DNA of 64,000 bases from Chitinophaga solisilvae (GTDB taxonomy: Bacteria > Bacteroidota > Bacteroidia > Chitinophagales > Chitinophagaceae). A model generated the notes under the pieces. That model was not told the DNA's origin, did not search any database, and saw only the letters and a program-made list of their open reading frames with translations. Position numbers and translations under genes: made by a program. Below, piece after piece: positions 17,590 to 26,236 of the stretch. The stretch is from contig NZ_JAABOK010000001.1 of the NCBI RefSeq assembly GCF_009928525.1, positions 186,001 to 250,000 of the forward strand. Direction: 5' to 3'. The number at the start of each line of letters is the position of its first letter. Positions within the stretch are counted from its first letter, which is position 1.

Positions 17590-18729
17590 TTATTTAAAAT
17601 GCAGGATACCTTCCTTGTCGAAGTAGTAATCAATTTTCATGGTAAACCGGATGTTGTCGAGGAACGAGGTGATCGGAGCATTCCTGTTCATAATTCCGGT
17701 GAATTTTGCGTGGGTAAGGGCGGGATTGTCCATGACCACGGTTATGCCGAACCAGCGTGGCAGTACGGCGGTAATATCCTGCAGGGTAGCATCGTTGAAG
17801 GTGTAATGGCCTTTCCGCCAGGAGAGGAGGAGGTCTTCATCAAAGGGTTGTACATCAGCTTTTCTATCTGTTCTATATACCACTTCCCTGCCGGGGCGGA
17901 GGGTGATGGCCTGGCCATCATTTCCGCTGAACTGTACAGCGCCTTTTACCAGGGCTACCCTGGTGGTGGCGCTGTCATAGGAATTGACGTTAAACTCCGT
18001 ACCCAGTACGCGTACCTCTCCCTGTGGGGTATGTACAATAAAAGGCGCGTCGGCGCTGCCATTTATTTTCATATAGGCTTCTCCGTTAATAGTGATTTCG
18101 CGGCGGCCCTGCCGGAAGCTGAAAGGGAATTGCAGGGTGGTAGCTGAATTGAGCCATATTTCTGATTTGTCTGCCAGCACAATATGATAATCTGCGCCCA
18201 CGGGAACCGTGAGGGTGTTCATGGTCCGGGTATCTGCTTCATCAGCGGTGACATCGAACCGGAGTGATTTATTATTCCGGGAGAAGTGAGCGCCGCTGAC
18301 AGAAAAGGTATCCTGTTGCAGGGCGGAGAGGTCGATGGTTTCTCCGCCGGCTGTTTGCAGCAATATGGCCTTTTTGTTTCCGGCGACGGCTGCCGGGGTG
18401 GCGGCTGGTTGTTTAACCAGGAAATAGATGGCGGCGCATGCGAGCAATACGGTGGCGGCCACGGCAGAGATCCTGGCGAAAGCGCTGGTTTTCCGGCGGA
18501 ACGGAACGGCGGTAATGTCGGAGGCGTCTGTCCATTCGCGGTCGTATTGTGCGAAGCGGGCGGCTACTGTTTCGGTGGAGTGTGCCTGCTGCATTTTCTC
18601 CCACAGGATTTTTACATCCGGGTTATCCTGGATGAGCCGGTCCAGATGCCGGCTTTCTTCTTCACTGATGATGCCGGTCTGCCGGGCAATCATCAGTTCA
18701 TATATGGAGGTGATGTCTATCTTCTTCAC
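17590..18729 (-). CDS. FecR-family anti-sigma factor
   Basis: This protein has about 379 residues from the GTG at 18729; the frame continues to a TTG at 18762, so the exact start is uncertain. Residue numbers here count from the longer start. The sigma-binding region is at about 12-80. One membrane helix lies at about 98-117 (ISAVAATVLLACAAIYFLVK). The periplasmic FecR domain includes VPVGADYHIVLADKSEIWLN and GEAYMKINGSADAPFIVHTP. A C-terminal DUF4974-like domain contains HYTFNDATLQDITAVLPRWF. It lies directly downstream of an ECF sigma gene and upstream of the glycoside hydrolase gene, and should relay a signal from the divergently encoded STN-domain SusC. Confidence 0.92.
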   Translation of the reverse strand: MKKIDITSIYELMIARQTGIISEEESRHLDRLIQDNPDVKILWEKMQQAHSTETVAARFAQYDREWTDASDITAVPFRRKTSAFARISAVAATVLLACAAIYFLVKQPAATPAAVAGNKKAILLQTAGGETIDLSALQQDTFSVSGAHFSRNNKSLRFDVTADEADTRTMNTLTVPVGADYHIVLADKSEIWLNSATTLQFPFSFRQGRREITINGEAYMKINGSADAPFIVHTPQGEVRVLGTEFNVNSYDSATTRVALVKGAVQFSGNDGQAITLRPGREVVYRTDRKADVQPFDEDLLLSWRKGHYTFNDATLQDITAVLPRWFGITVVMDNPALTHAKFTGIMNRNAPITSFLDNIRFTMKIDYYFDKEGILHFK

Positions 18730-18767
18730 GTGTAAAAATTTCTGTCCTGCTTTAATGGTCAATGCTT

Positions 18768-19382
18768 TTAATACACATTATTGGCAGGAGATGTACCACA
18801 GGTTTGCCGGGAATTTTTCAGGGCGGTACGGAGGCGTTTGACGGCTCTTGCCAGGAGGTTTGCTACTGTCTGCGAGCTGATACGCAGTTCTGCGGCTATT
18901 TCCTTGCGGCTTTTGCTTTGTCCGTATGCCAGTGCAAATATCCTGGCGGCCTGCGGCGGTACCTGGGCCATGGCGCGGAGCAGTTGAAGTTCCAGCTCTT
19001 TATTTTCCAGCTGTCTTTCCGGAATATACGAATTTTCCGGGGTAGTTTCTTCAAGGAGCGTTTGTTGCAGCGATACTGCGTGGCGCTTATTGCGTGACAG
19101 GTGATTGAGACATTTGTTTTTGATGCAGCGCAGCAGGTAGTTTCTGATGAGGGTGCCATCGCCTTTGCTAAGGGCAGGATCTATGTGTGTGAACAGTTTC
19201 TTTTCCCAGAAGGCGATAAAAAATTCCTGTACAATGTCCTGGGCATCGGTTTCATCATTCAGCAGGCTTTCCGCAAGATAACGGAGCGGGTTCCGGTATC
19301 GGTTATATACCGTTGCAAAAGCGGCAGGGTCGCCGGTATGCAACTGTTCCAATAGAATTATATCCTGATCGTAGGTTGTCAT
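18768..19382 (-). CDS. ECF-type RNA polymerase sigma factor
   Basis: This 204-residue sigma factor starts at the ATG 19382 (MTTYDQDIILLEQLHTGD); a GTG four codons upstream is less likely. Region 2 is seen in FATVYNRYRNPLRYLAESLL and DAQDIVQEFFIAFWEK. Region 4 is seen in MAQVPPQAARIFALAYGQS and the helix-turn-helix SRKEIAAELRISSQTVANLL. A Lys/Arg-rich tail follows. It is the first gene of the sigma/FecR/glycosidase operon and is divergent from a SusC/SusD/TlpA operon, which is its most likely target. The pair belongs to the surface-signalling class typical of Bacteroidota. Confidence 0.93.
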   Translation of the reverse strand: MTTYDQDIILLEQLHTGDPAAFATVYNRYRNPLRYLAESLLNDETDAQDIVQEFFIAFWEKKLFTHIDPALSKGDGTLIRNYLLRCIKNKCLNHLSRNKRHAVSLQQTLLEETTPENSYIPERQLENKELELQLLRAMAQVPPQAARIFALAYGQSKSRKEIAAELRISSQTVANLLARAVKRLRTALKNSRQTCGTSPANNVY

Positions 19383-19576
19383 ATAAACAATCACAAGTTG
19401 AAAAATACCGTCGCATGAGAATAAGAAATGAAGCTATAAAGCCGGAGCAAAACTTTACAGGGCGCAATCTTAGTAAAAATAGCCACGCGACAGATATATT
19501 CTGATGTTATGATTCTATTAATTCCGCTTTGATGTCAGCGTAATGTACTGTTTAAAGATAAAGGAGATCAGGGTTG

Positions 19577-19603
19577 TTTCCGTGAACAGACTGTTAACGG
19601 AAA
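19577..19603. promoter_or_regulatory. 27-bp near-perfect palindrome in divergent promoter region
   Basis: TTTCCGTGAACAG (19577-19589) and CTGTTAACGGAAA (19591-19603) are inverted copies with one mismatch pair around a single central base. A third half-site TTTCCGTTAA occurs at 19720-19729. The site lies in the 480-base gap between the sigma operon and susC. It could be an operator for a dimeric regulator; a hairpin in RNA is also possible. The rest of the gap holds no gene. Confidence 0.5.
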
Positions 19604-19862
19604 TGTGAATCAGTTGTTAACCATCAATCGCTTACTTCATGTTGCAATTCTTGCCGGATAAGGGTTTCCGCTTATATCAACACCTATATTACGAAATTGT
19701 TAAAGCATAGTACTTTTTCTTTCCGTTAATACTTCATTAAGCAGTGGTACATTTTTTTAGGTTCTGTGTATGTATTGCAGTTGTCATGAGAATAAGTTCA
19801 TCTGCATTGTTAAAGTTACGGAGCGCCCAAATACTCAAACTACCTGTTAAAATTGAAGTTTT

Positions 19863-22800
19863 ATGCAAACAATTTTATTGAGAAGAGGTGGAGTTTGTTT
19901 TTCGATGATGTTGTTCTCTTTATTCCTTATCTGTATCTGCAAGGCAGATGAAGTGCTGGCCCTGTACCGTATCGATCCCGGCAGCCGGAAAGTCACCGTT
20001 TCCGGCGCCAATCTCCCGCTCCGGTCTGTTTTCAAGGCTATCAAAAGCCAGACAGGTTTTACCATGATGTATAATTCCGATGCTTCCGGTATCAATGGCA
20101 GCGAACGTATCAACATCGATTTTCACGAAGAGAAGCTGGATAATGTGCTGGCCTATATCTTCCGGGGAAAGAACCTGGAATGGATGTATAATGATGTAGC
20201 CATTGTAGTGAGAAGAAGAGAAAACGTAGCCGCGAAAAAAAACGATAGCAGCGGCACGAAGATACCCCTGCTGGAAGGTAAGGTGGTGGCCGCAGACGGC
20301 TCGCCGGTGATAGGCGCTACCGTGAAGGTGAAGGGAACGGGGAATGGCGCTACAACGGATGAGGAGGGGCAGTTTAAAATACTGGCAGTGCCGGAGAATG
20401 CGTGGCTGATAGTCAGCTTCATTGGTTATAAAACCAACGAAACAGCTGTCAAACATAAGAAAATGATCGTGGTGCTTACACAGGATGTCAGTACCCTGGA
20501 CGAGGCTATTGTAGTCGGTTACGGCCTCACCACCCAGCGTTTCAATACCGGCAGTGTCAGCAGGATTACCAGCAAGGACATACAGGATCAGCCGGTGGGT
20601 AACCCCCTGCAGGCTTTGCAGGGCAGAATGACCGGAGTAATGGTGACGAATAGCAGTGGGCTGCCGGGATCCGATGTGAGCATTCAGATCAGGGGGATTA
20701 ATTCCATCGCAGCCGGCCAGGATCCGTTGTATATAGTGGATGGCGTGCCTTTCGGGTCAACACCACTGAATCAGTGGAACGGGAGTCTGCAAACCGCCAG
20801 TGGCTCGCTTAGCCCCTTCAACAGCATTAACCCGGCAGATATTGAAAGTATAGAGGTACTGAAAGATGCAGACGCCACTGCCATTTACGGCTCGCGTGCT
20901 GCTAACGGCGTAATACTGATCACCACCAAAAAAGGGAAGGCCGGCAGAACAAAGCTGGATATGAATGTATACAGCGGCCAGAGTAAGGCCACGCACCTGG
21001 TGCCTACCCTCGATACCAGGCAGTACCTGGAACTCAGAAAGGAAGCATTTACCAGTGACGGTGTTAATCCAACTGCCGGGAATGCGCCTGACCTTAAAAT
21101 ATTTTCACCGGATGCCTATACAGATTTTCAGAAAATGCTGATAGGCAATACGGCAAAGGTGACAGATGCACAGGTCAGCATTTCAGGTGGTAATCAGCAT
21201 ACGCGTTTCTGGATGGGAGGTAACTACAGGAATGAAAGCACCATCTTTGCGGGAGATGCACGGTATATACGCGGAGGTGGTAAGTTAGCGCTGGATCATA
21301 ATTCCATCAATAACAGATTTGCCGCCAATGTATCTGTCAGCTATACGGCAGATAACAACCGGGGATTGCCTTCCGGATTTAATTTTGCGCTTTATCCGAA
21401 TTATCCTTTGTATGATTCAACAGGCCGGCTCAACTGGATAGGAGGCTCCAATCCACTGGCCAATACCATGAATACCGCTGTCTCCAAAACAAATCTTATT
21501 ACCGGTAATGCTCAGTTTAAATATAAAGTTATTCCTTCCCTGAGCTTGCAGCTGAACCTGGGATATAACAGCCAGCATCTGAATTCATTGCTGATGTTTC
21601 CTAAGTCAGCTAAAGACCCCACAGCATGGGACAATTACAATGAAGCCAAATTTGGCGATAACACTACCACTACCTATATCATAGAACCACAGGCTAATTA
21701 TATCAGGGATATAGGACGCGGGCAGCTGCATGTTTTAGCAGGGGGAACCTGGCAATACTCCAATACAAATAGTTTGTTTATAGCAGCAGAAAATTTTAGT
21801 AGTGATGCGCTGTTACAGAATTTAAGTTCTGCCGGTAATATCTCACAGCTGTATCCCCCTGCGTCGCTATTTACAGAATATAAGTATTTATCTTTTTTCG
21901 GACGCGCTACCTATAATTTCAATGAAAAATATATTGTTAATGCCAGCTTCCGGAGAGACGGCTCTTCCAGGTTCGGACCCGGAAAACAATTCGGCAACTT
22001 CGGAGCTGTCGGTGCGGCATGGATATTTTCGAAAGAGCGTTTCATAGAGGATAATTTCCCCATCATCAGTTTTGGTAAGCTCAGGGCCAGCTATGGGCTG
22101 GTAGGTAATGATCAGATACCGGACTATCAGTACCTGTCTACTTACCGCTCCGGATCAACCTATCAGGGTAACTCCGGACTATCTCCAGCCAGAGTAACTA
22201 ACCCCGATTATAGCTGGGAAAGAAACAGAAAACTTGAAGTGGGGCTGGAATTGGGTGCGCTGAAAGACAGGATATTGCTGACAGCTTCCTGGTTCAGCAA
22301 CCGGAGCGATAATCAGCTGGTAGGTTACATGCTGCCATCCCAGACAGGCTTCTTAAGCTACCAGGCCAACTTCCCGGCACTGGTACAGAATAAAGGCTGG
22401 GAGTTTACTTTAAACACCATCAATCATAAATCCGGTGCCTGGATCTGGAAATCATCTTTCAATATATCTTTTACTGACAACAAACTGATCTCCTTTCCCG
22501 GCCTCGCCGGCTCATCCTATGCAGATACCTATGTAGAAGGGCGATCGCTGAGTATTGTCAGGGGGTATCATTATCTCAGAATTGATCCGGGAACAGGCGT
22601 GCCGGTATTTGCATCTGCCTCCGGAAAAGATACCAGCCTGCCTGCATATGGCACAGACCGGGATATCATGGGAAAAACTATGCCTGACTTTTTTGGCGGA
22701 CTCAGTAACAGTGTTTCCTACAAAGGCTTTCAGCTCGATTTCCTGTTTCAGTTTGTAAAACAGGAAGGTTATTCACCTTTCTACTGGCCCGGTGTAACCA

Positions 22801-23159
22801 AGGTATTACCCGATGAAGCGATGAACAGATGGCGCAAACCCGGCGATAACACAGATGTTCCGGTAGCAACTACCCTCAGGGCAAACAACGCAGCAGGAAA
22901 TGCATATCTGCCTTACATTCTGTCAGACAGGTTCTGGGGAGATGCTTCCTATATCAGACTGAAAAATGTGTCGTTGTCTTACAGCCTGCCGGTAGCCTGG
23001 TTACGGCATGCCCGTATGAGCCAGGGACGTATTTACCTGCAGGGCCAGAATCTATTGACCTTCACAGGATATAAAGGTTCAGACCCGGAATCGCCCAGAC
23101 AACAATACAGCACCCCGATGATAAAAACAATTACCATAGGCACTCAAATCGTATTCTGA
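19863..23159 (+). CDS. SusC/RagA TonB-linked outer membrane receptor with STN domain
   Basis: This 1098-residue outer-membrane transporter has a signal peptide at about 1-30. The STN domain lies at about 38-115 (LPLRSVFKAIKSQTGFTMMY and LDNVLAYIFRGKNLEWMY). A carboxypeptidase-like domain follows (LEGKVVAADGSPVIGATVKV). The plug has EAIVVGYGLTTQRFNTGSVS, PLYIVDGVPFGS and IESIEVLKDADATAIYGSRA, and a long barrel ends in GTQIVF. The STN domain should contact the periplasmic FecR domain encoded on the other side of the divergent promoter region. The stop codon overlaps a possible ATG of the susD frame (TGATG). Substrate unknown; the glycosidase in the sigma operon points to a polysaccharide. Confidence 0.95.
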   Translation: MQTILLRRGGVCFSMMLFSLFLICICKADEVLALYRIDPGSRKVTVSGANLPLRSVFKAIKSQTGFTMMYNSDASGINGSERINIDFHEEKLDNVLAYIFRGKNLEWMYNDVAIVVRRRENVAAKKNDSSGTKIPLLEGKVVAADGSPVIGATVKVKGTGNGATTDEEGQFKILAVPENAWLIVSFIGYKTNETAVKHKKMIVVLTQDVSTLDEAIVVGYGLTTQRFNTGSVSRITSKDIQDQPVGNPLQALQGRMTGVMVTNSSGLPGSDVSIQIRGINSIAAGQDPLYIVDGVPFGSTPLNQWNGSLQTASGSLSPFNSINPADIESIEVLKDADATAIYGSRAANGVILITTKKGKAGRTKLDMNVYSGQSKATHLVPTLDTRQYLELRKEAFTSDGVNPTAGNAPDLKIFSPDAYTDFQKMLIGNTAKVTDAQVSISGGNQHTRFWMGGNYRNESTIFAGDARYIRGGGKLALDHNSINNRFAANVSVSYTADNNRGLPSGFNFALYPNYPLYDSTGRLNWIGGSNPLANTMNTAVSKTNLITGNAQFKYKVIPSLSLQLNLGYNSQHLNSLLMFPKSAKDPTAWDNYNEAKFGDNTTTTYIIEPQANYIRDIGRGQLHVLAGGTWQYSNTNSLFIAAENFSSDALLQNLSSAGNISQLYPPASLFTEYKYLSFFGRATYNFNEKYIVNASFRRDGSSRFGPGKQFGNFGAVGAAWIFSKERFIEDNFPIISFGKLRASYGLVGNDQIPDYQYLSTYRSGSTYQGNSGLSPARVTNPDYSWERNRKLEVGLELGALKDRILLTASWFSNRSDNQLVGYMLPSQTGFLSYQANFPALVQNKGWEFTLNTINHKSGAWIWKSSFNISFTDNKLISFPGLAGSSYADTYVEGRSLSIVRGYHYLRIDPGTGVPVFASASGKDTSLPAYGTDRDIMGKTMPDFFGGLSNSVSYKGFQLDFLFQFVKQEGYSPFYWPGVTKVLPDEAMNRWRKPGDNTDVPVATTLRANNAAGNAYLPYILSDRFWGDASYIRLKNVSLSYSLPVAWLRHARMSQGRIYLQGQNLLTFTGYKGSDPESPRQQYSTPMIKTITIGTQIVF

Positions 23160-24544
23160 TGTTCAGGGATTTCAAAGCAATAATTATGAAGAGAAAATAT
23201 ACTAAATGCTTCCTCCTGCTGGCAACCGGTTCCTTGTTTTTATCTGCTTGCACAAAATTAATTGAGGTACAGTCCCCGGTAAATCAGCTGGCAAGCGGTA
23301 AAGTGTTTGCAGATGATAATACTGCTATATCCGCTATTACGGATATATATGGCCGTTTCAAGGGGGATGCCTTCTTAACTGCGAATGTTATGTTATGCCC
23401 GGCCTTATCGGCCGATGAACTGTCTGATTACAACGGATCTCTGAGAGGATACAACGTTAATAATGTACCAGCAAATGATAATTTCACCAAAGGAATGTGG
23501 ACTAATTTTTATAAACTTATCTATGAGTCAAATGCATTGCTGGAGGGCCTTTCCGCCAGTAAAAATGTTTCTGTATCACTCAGGAAGCAGCTTTACGGAG
23601 AAGGACTTACCATCAGGGCATTCTGCTATTTTGAACTGGTGAATTTTTTCGGAGAGGTTCCCCTGTTACTCACCACCGATGTGAAAGCGAATGCCGTTGC
23701 ACCCAGGAATGCCGCCGCCGCTATTTATAAACAACTAATCGCCGACCTCACCGCTGCCAGGGATAGTTTAGGGGATGCTTATGTCAGCGCAGACAGGGCA
23801 AGGATCAATAAATCTACTGCTACCGCATTGCTCGCCAGGGTTTATCTCTACACCAGCAACTGGAAGGCAGCAGAGGAACAGGCTTCAGCTGTTATCAATA
23901 ATGGGATGTATACATTGAATACTGATCTGTCAAAGGTATTTCTCAAAAACAGTACAGAAACCATTCTTCAGCTTTGGAATTCCCTCGGATACACACAGCT
24001 TGGCGCACAGCTGATTCCCGTTTCGGGTAACCTGAGTTACGCCCTCACGCCGGATTTTATGAATGCCCTTAGTGATAAAGATCTGCGTAAATCTACATGG
24101 ACAGGCAACGTAGTGTATGGCGGATCTGTTAGCTACTATCCGGCGAAGTATAAATTACGGCAGACAGCTACCGGTCCGGACGCAGAATACTTCATCCTTT
24201 TCAGGCTGGCAGAACAATACCTGATCAGGGCAGAAGCGCGTGCCAGGCAGGAGAAAATATCCACCGCACTTGATGATGTAAATACGCTCCGCCATAGGGC
24301 GGGAATTGACAGCCTGCAGGTAAACACGCTTTCTGAAATGCTGAATGCCATTGAACAGGAAAGAAGAATGGAACTGTTCGCCGAATGGGGAGACAGGTGG
24401 TTTGACCTTAAAAGAACAGGTCGTATTGATGCGGTGATGAACAGAGCCAAACCTGGCAACTGGACACAACATGCGGCGCTCTATCCCATTCCGCAGGTAG
24501 AACTGGGAGCCAACCCGGCGCTGACACAGAATAAAGGATACTAG
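23159..24544 (+). CDS. SusD/RagB-family surface lipoprotein
   Basis: The frame opens at 23159, overlapping the susC stop by one base. The more natural start is ATG 23186, which gives a lipoprotein signal MKRKYTKCFLLLATGSLF with the lipobox Cys shortly after (LSAC). The mature protein has the SusD order: an N-terminal region (VQSPVNQLASGKVFADDNTA), TPR helices (LYGEGLTIRAFCYFELVNFF, LLARVYLYTSNWKAAEEQAS) and the RagB C-terminus (AIEQERRMELFAEWGDRWFD, then QNKGY). It partners the upstream SusC. The overlap suggests translational coupling. Confidence 0.94.
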   Translation: MFRDFKAIIMKRKYTKCFLLLATGSLFLSACTKLIEVQSPVNQLASGKVFADDNTAISAITDIYGRFKGDAFLTANVMLCPALSADELSDYNGSLRGYNVNNVPANDNFTKGMWTNFYKLIYESNALLEGLSASKNVSVSLRKQLYGEGLTIRAFCYFELVNFFGEVPLLLTTDVKANAVAPRNAAAAIYKQLIADLTAARDSLGDAYVSADRARINKSTATALLARVYLYTSNWKAAEEQASAVINNGMYTLNTDLSKVFLKNSTETILQLWNSLGYTQLGAQLIPVSGNLSYALTPDFMNALSDKDLRKSTWTGNVVYGGSVSYYPAKYKLRQTATGPDAEYFILFRLAEQYLIRAEARARQEKISTALDDVNTLRHRAGIDSLQVNTLSEMLNAIEQERRMELFAEWGDRWFDLKRTGRIDAVMNRAKPGNWTQHAALYPIPQVELGANPALTQNKGY

Positions 24545-24584
24545 CGCTGACAATAACACTAACTATAACTCAAAATGAAACACT

Positions 24585-25916
24585 ATGCGAATTGGTAGCA
24601 TGATTGTATTGATGTGGATTTTTTTTATCCCGTCTTCCTTAAAAGCAGCTGGAACTGTATATAGTCCTTTGAAGGTAGGAGATAAGATCCCGGATATTTC
24701 GCTGGGCAAAATGATTAACTACAAGCATAACACAGCAAAATTTTCAGATTTTAAAGGGAAAATAGTTATTCTCGATTTCTGGGCTACCTGGTGCGGGGGA
24801 TGTGTGAAAGCCTTGCCGGACCTGGGGCGTATGCAGGAAAAGTTTGGTGATAAAATAGTTATTATACCGGTTTCTGAGAAAAGAAGTAAGGATGATGAAA
24901 AGGGAGTCCTGGATTTCTTAAAGAAACACCAACTGCCCATGTTACCTAATGTGGTAGAAGATGAAGTGTTGCAGCAGCTGTTCCCACATTTTCTGCTGCC
25001 GCATGATGTATGGATTGATGAAGAAGGAACAGTGGTAGCCATGACATCTGCAAAAGAAGTAAACGAAGAGAATATATCAGCCCTGCTGGCCAAAAGGCCG
25101 CTGACAATGAAAGTGAAAAAGGATAATCTTGACTTCAGTATTGTGGAACCATTGCTGCTTGACGGAAACGGAGGAAATACAACCAGAGCGCTTTACAGTG
25201 CGGTATTAACGGAAAGGATTGATGGTATAGGAGGAGGGAATTCCTACCTGCCCGGTGACGCGAAAAAGGGAAATTTTTTCATGTTTCAGAATGCTGACAT
25301 GTATCAGATGTTTTTTGTACCATACATCATGAGAAAGAACTTTTGCCCGTTTAACGGGAAAAGAACCATGATTGATACCGGAGGCGTGCGGAAGCTGATT
25401 AATGAAGAAGAGTTTTATCAGGAAGACAGACCCCGGTATTGTTTCAGTTTAAGTCTGCCGGATGCGGTATCGGATAGCTTGTTTTTCAGGAAGTATCTCC
25501 TGGAAGAAGTAAACAGGTTCTTCCCGTATGTGGCCGGTTTTGATACAGCGGTTGTCCCGGCGCTGGTAGTAAGCAAAACCAGGCATCATAAACCGGAAAG
25601 TATACTGGCACACGGTGACGGACCACGCAAAATAATCCGTAAGGACGGGGCGGTAGTAAGAATAGAGAACGGAACATTCCGGGATATTATTGATCTGTTG
25701 GGGGTTTACCGTGATACACCACCATTGATTAATGATACAGGATATGAGGATCAGAAGATCACAATGGATCTCTTTATTCCCGAGCAGTATAATCATGCTT
25801 TCAGCAAGCCGATGGATCTGTCGGTAATACGTGGTATGCTGGGAAAATACGGTTTTGCGGTCACAGAAGTGAATGACCGGCCAGTGGAGGTACTGGTAAT
25901 AAGTAAACGCAAATAG
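24585..25916 (+). CDS. TlpA-like thioredoxin fused to DUF3738-like domain
   Basis: This 443-residue exported protein (signal peptide about 1-22, ending LKAAG) has two parts. Residues 25-170 are a TlpA/AhpC-type thioredoxin fold with FWATWCGGCVKALP (Cys70, Cys73) and VVDEV-like helices, although the cis-Pro loop reads LLPHDVWIDEEG. Residues about 215-443 match the DUF3738/TIGR03435 pattern: IENGTFRDIIDLLGVYRDTP, PLINDTGYEDQKITMDLF and LGKYGFAVTEVNDRPVEVLV. Such domains are common in soil Acidobacteria and occur in Bacteroidota joined to TlpA. It follows susD by 40 bases and is likely cotranscribed. The role is unknown; thiol redox activity is likely for the N-terminal half. Confidence 0.82.
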   Translation: MRIGSMIVLMWIFFIPSSLKAAGTVYSPLKVGDKIPDISLGKMINYKHNTAKFSDFKGKIVILDFWATWCGGCVKALPDLGRMQEKFGDKIVIIPVSEKRSKDDEKGVLDFLKKHQLPMLPNVVEDEVLQQLFPHFLLPHDVWIDEEGTVVAMTSAKEVNEENISALLAKRPLTMKVKKDNLDFSIVEPLLLDGNGGNTTRALYSAVLTERIDGIGGGNSYLPGDAKKGNFFMFQNADMYQMFFVPYIMRKNFCPFNGKRTMIDTGGVRKLINEEEFYQEDRPRYCFSLSLPDAVSDSLFFRKYLLEEVNRFFPYVAGFDTAVVPALVVSKTRHHKPESILAHGDGPRKIIRKDGAVVRIENGTFRDIIDLLGVYRDTPPLINDTGYEDQKITMDLFIPEQYNHAFSKPMDLSVIRGMLGKYGFAVTEVNDRPVEVLVISKRK

Positions 25917-25940
25917 TGCCTTTATTGCTGATTATACCTG

Positions 25941-25978
25941 GGCATGGAGACTCCTTCCGGAGTTTTCATGCCTTTTTT
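25941..25978 (+). terminator. Intrinsic terminator after the SusC/SusD/TlpA operon
   Basis: GGCATG and CATGCC form the outer stem, with an inner stem of GACTCC and GGAGTT around TTCC. TTTTTT follows on the plus strand, 24 bases after the stop of the TlpA-DUF3738 gene and 10 bases before the convergent peptide gene. Confidence 0.85.
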
Positions 25979-25987
25979 CTGGCAGGT

Positions 25988-26203
25988 TCAGGATTTGAAT
26001 ACCAGTCCCAGTATTCTTCCACCTGCGGAATGCAACCTGCCGCACAATATTTCTGAGGAAGTACAGATAGTACCTACTTCATATACCCTGCCGGTAGTCA
26101 GTGTGGTGATGTAGGTGCCAATTGCCTTAACGGTGCTGGCATAGCTGCTTGTAAGGCCCGCCAGGAGGGCAGCAGCTGTAATGCCGATTTTAATCTTTTT
26201 CAT
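25988..26203 (-). CDS. Short secreted Cys-x6-Cys peptide, candidate RiPP precursor 1
   Basis: This 71-residue protein has a Lys-rich start and a hydrophobic stretch (MKKIKIGITAAALLAGLTSS) like a Sec signal. A core follows with TYITT, GTICTSSEILCG (Cys47, Cys54) and a Gly-rich end. Three paralogs lie within 2.4 kb on the same strand and share GT-x-CT-x4-(L/F)CG-x-LH-x2-GG. This copy is the most diverged and the only one downstream of the beta-propeller gene. It could be a substrate of the LanKC encoded upstream, or a secreted peptide with one disulfide. No known RiPP leader motif is visible. Confidence 0.72.
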   Translation of the reverse strand: MKKIKIGITAAALLAGLTSSYASTVKAIGTYITTLTTGRVYEVGTICTSSEILCGRLHSAGGRILGLVFKS

Positions 26204-26236
26204 AAGTGTTGCTTAAAAGTTAAACGGATGTGGAAA

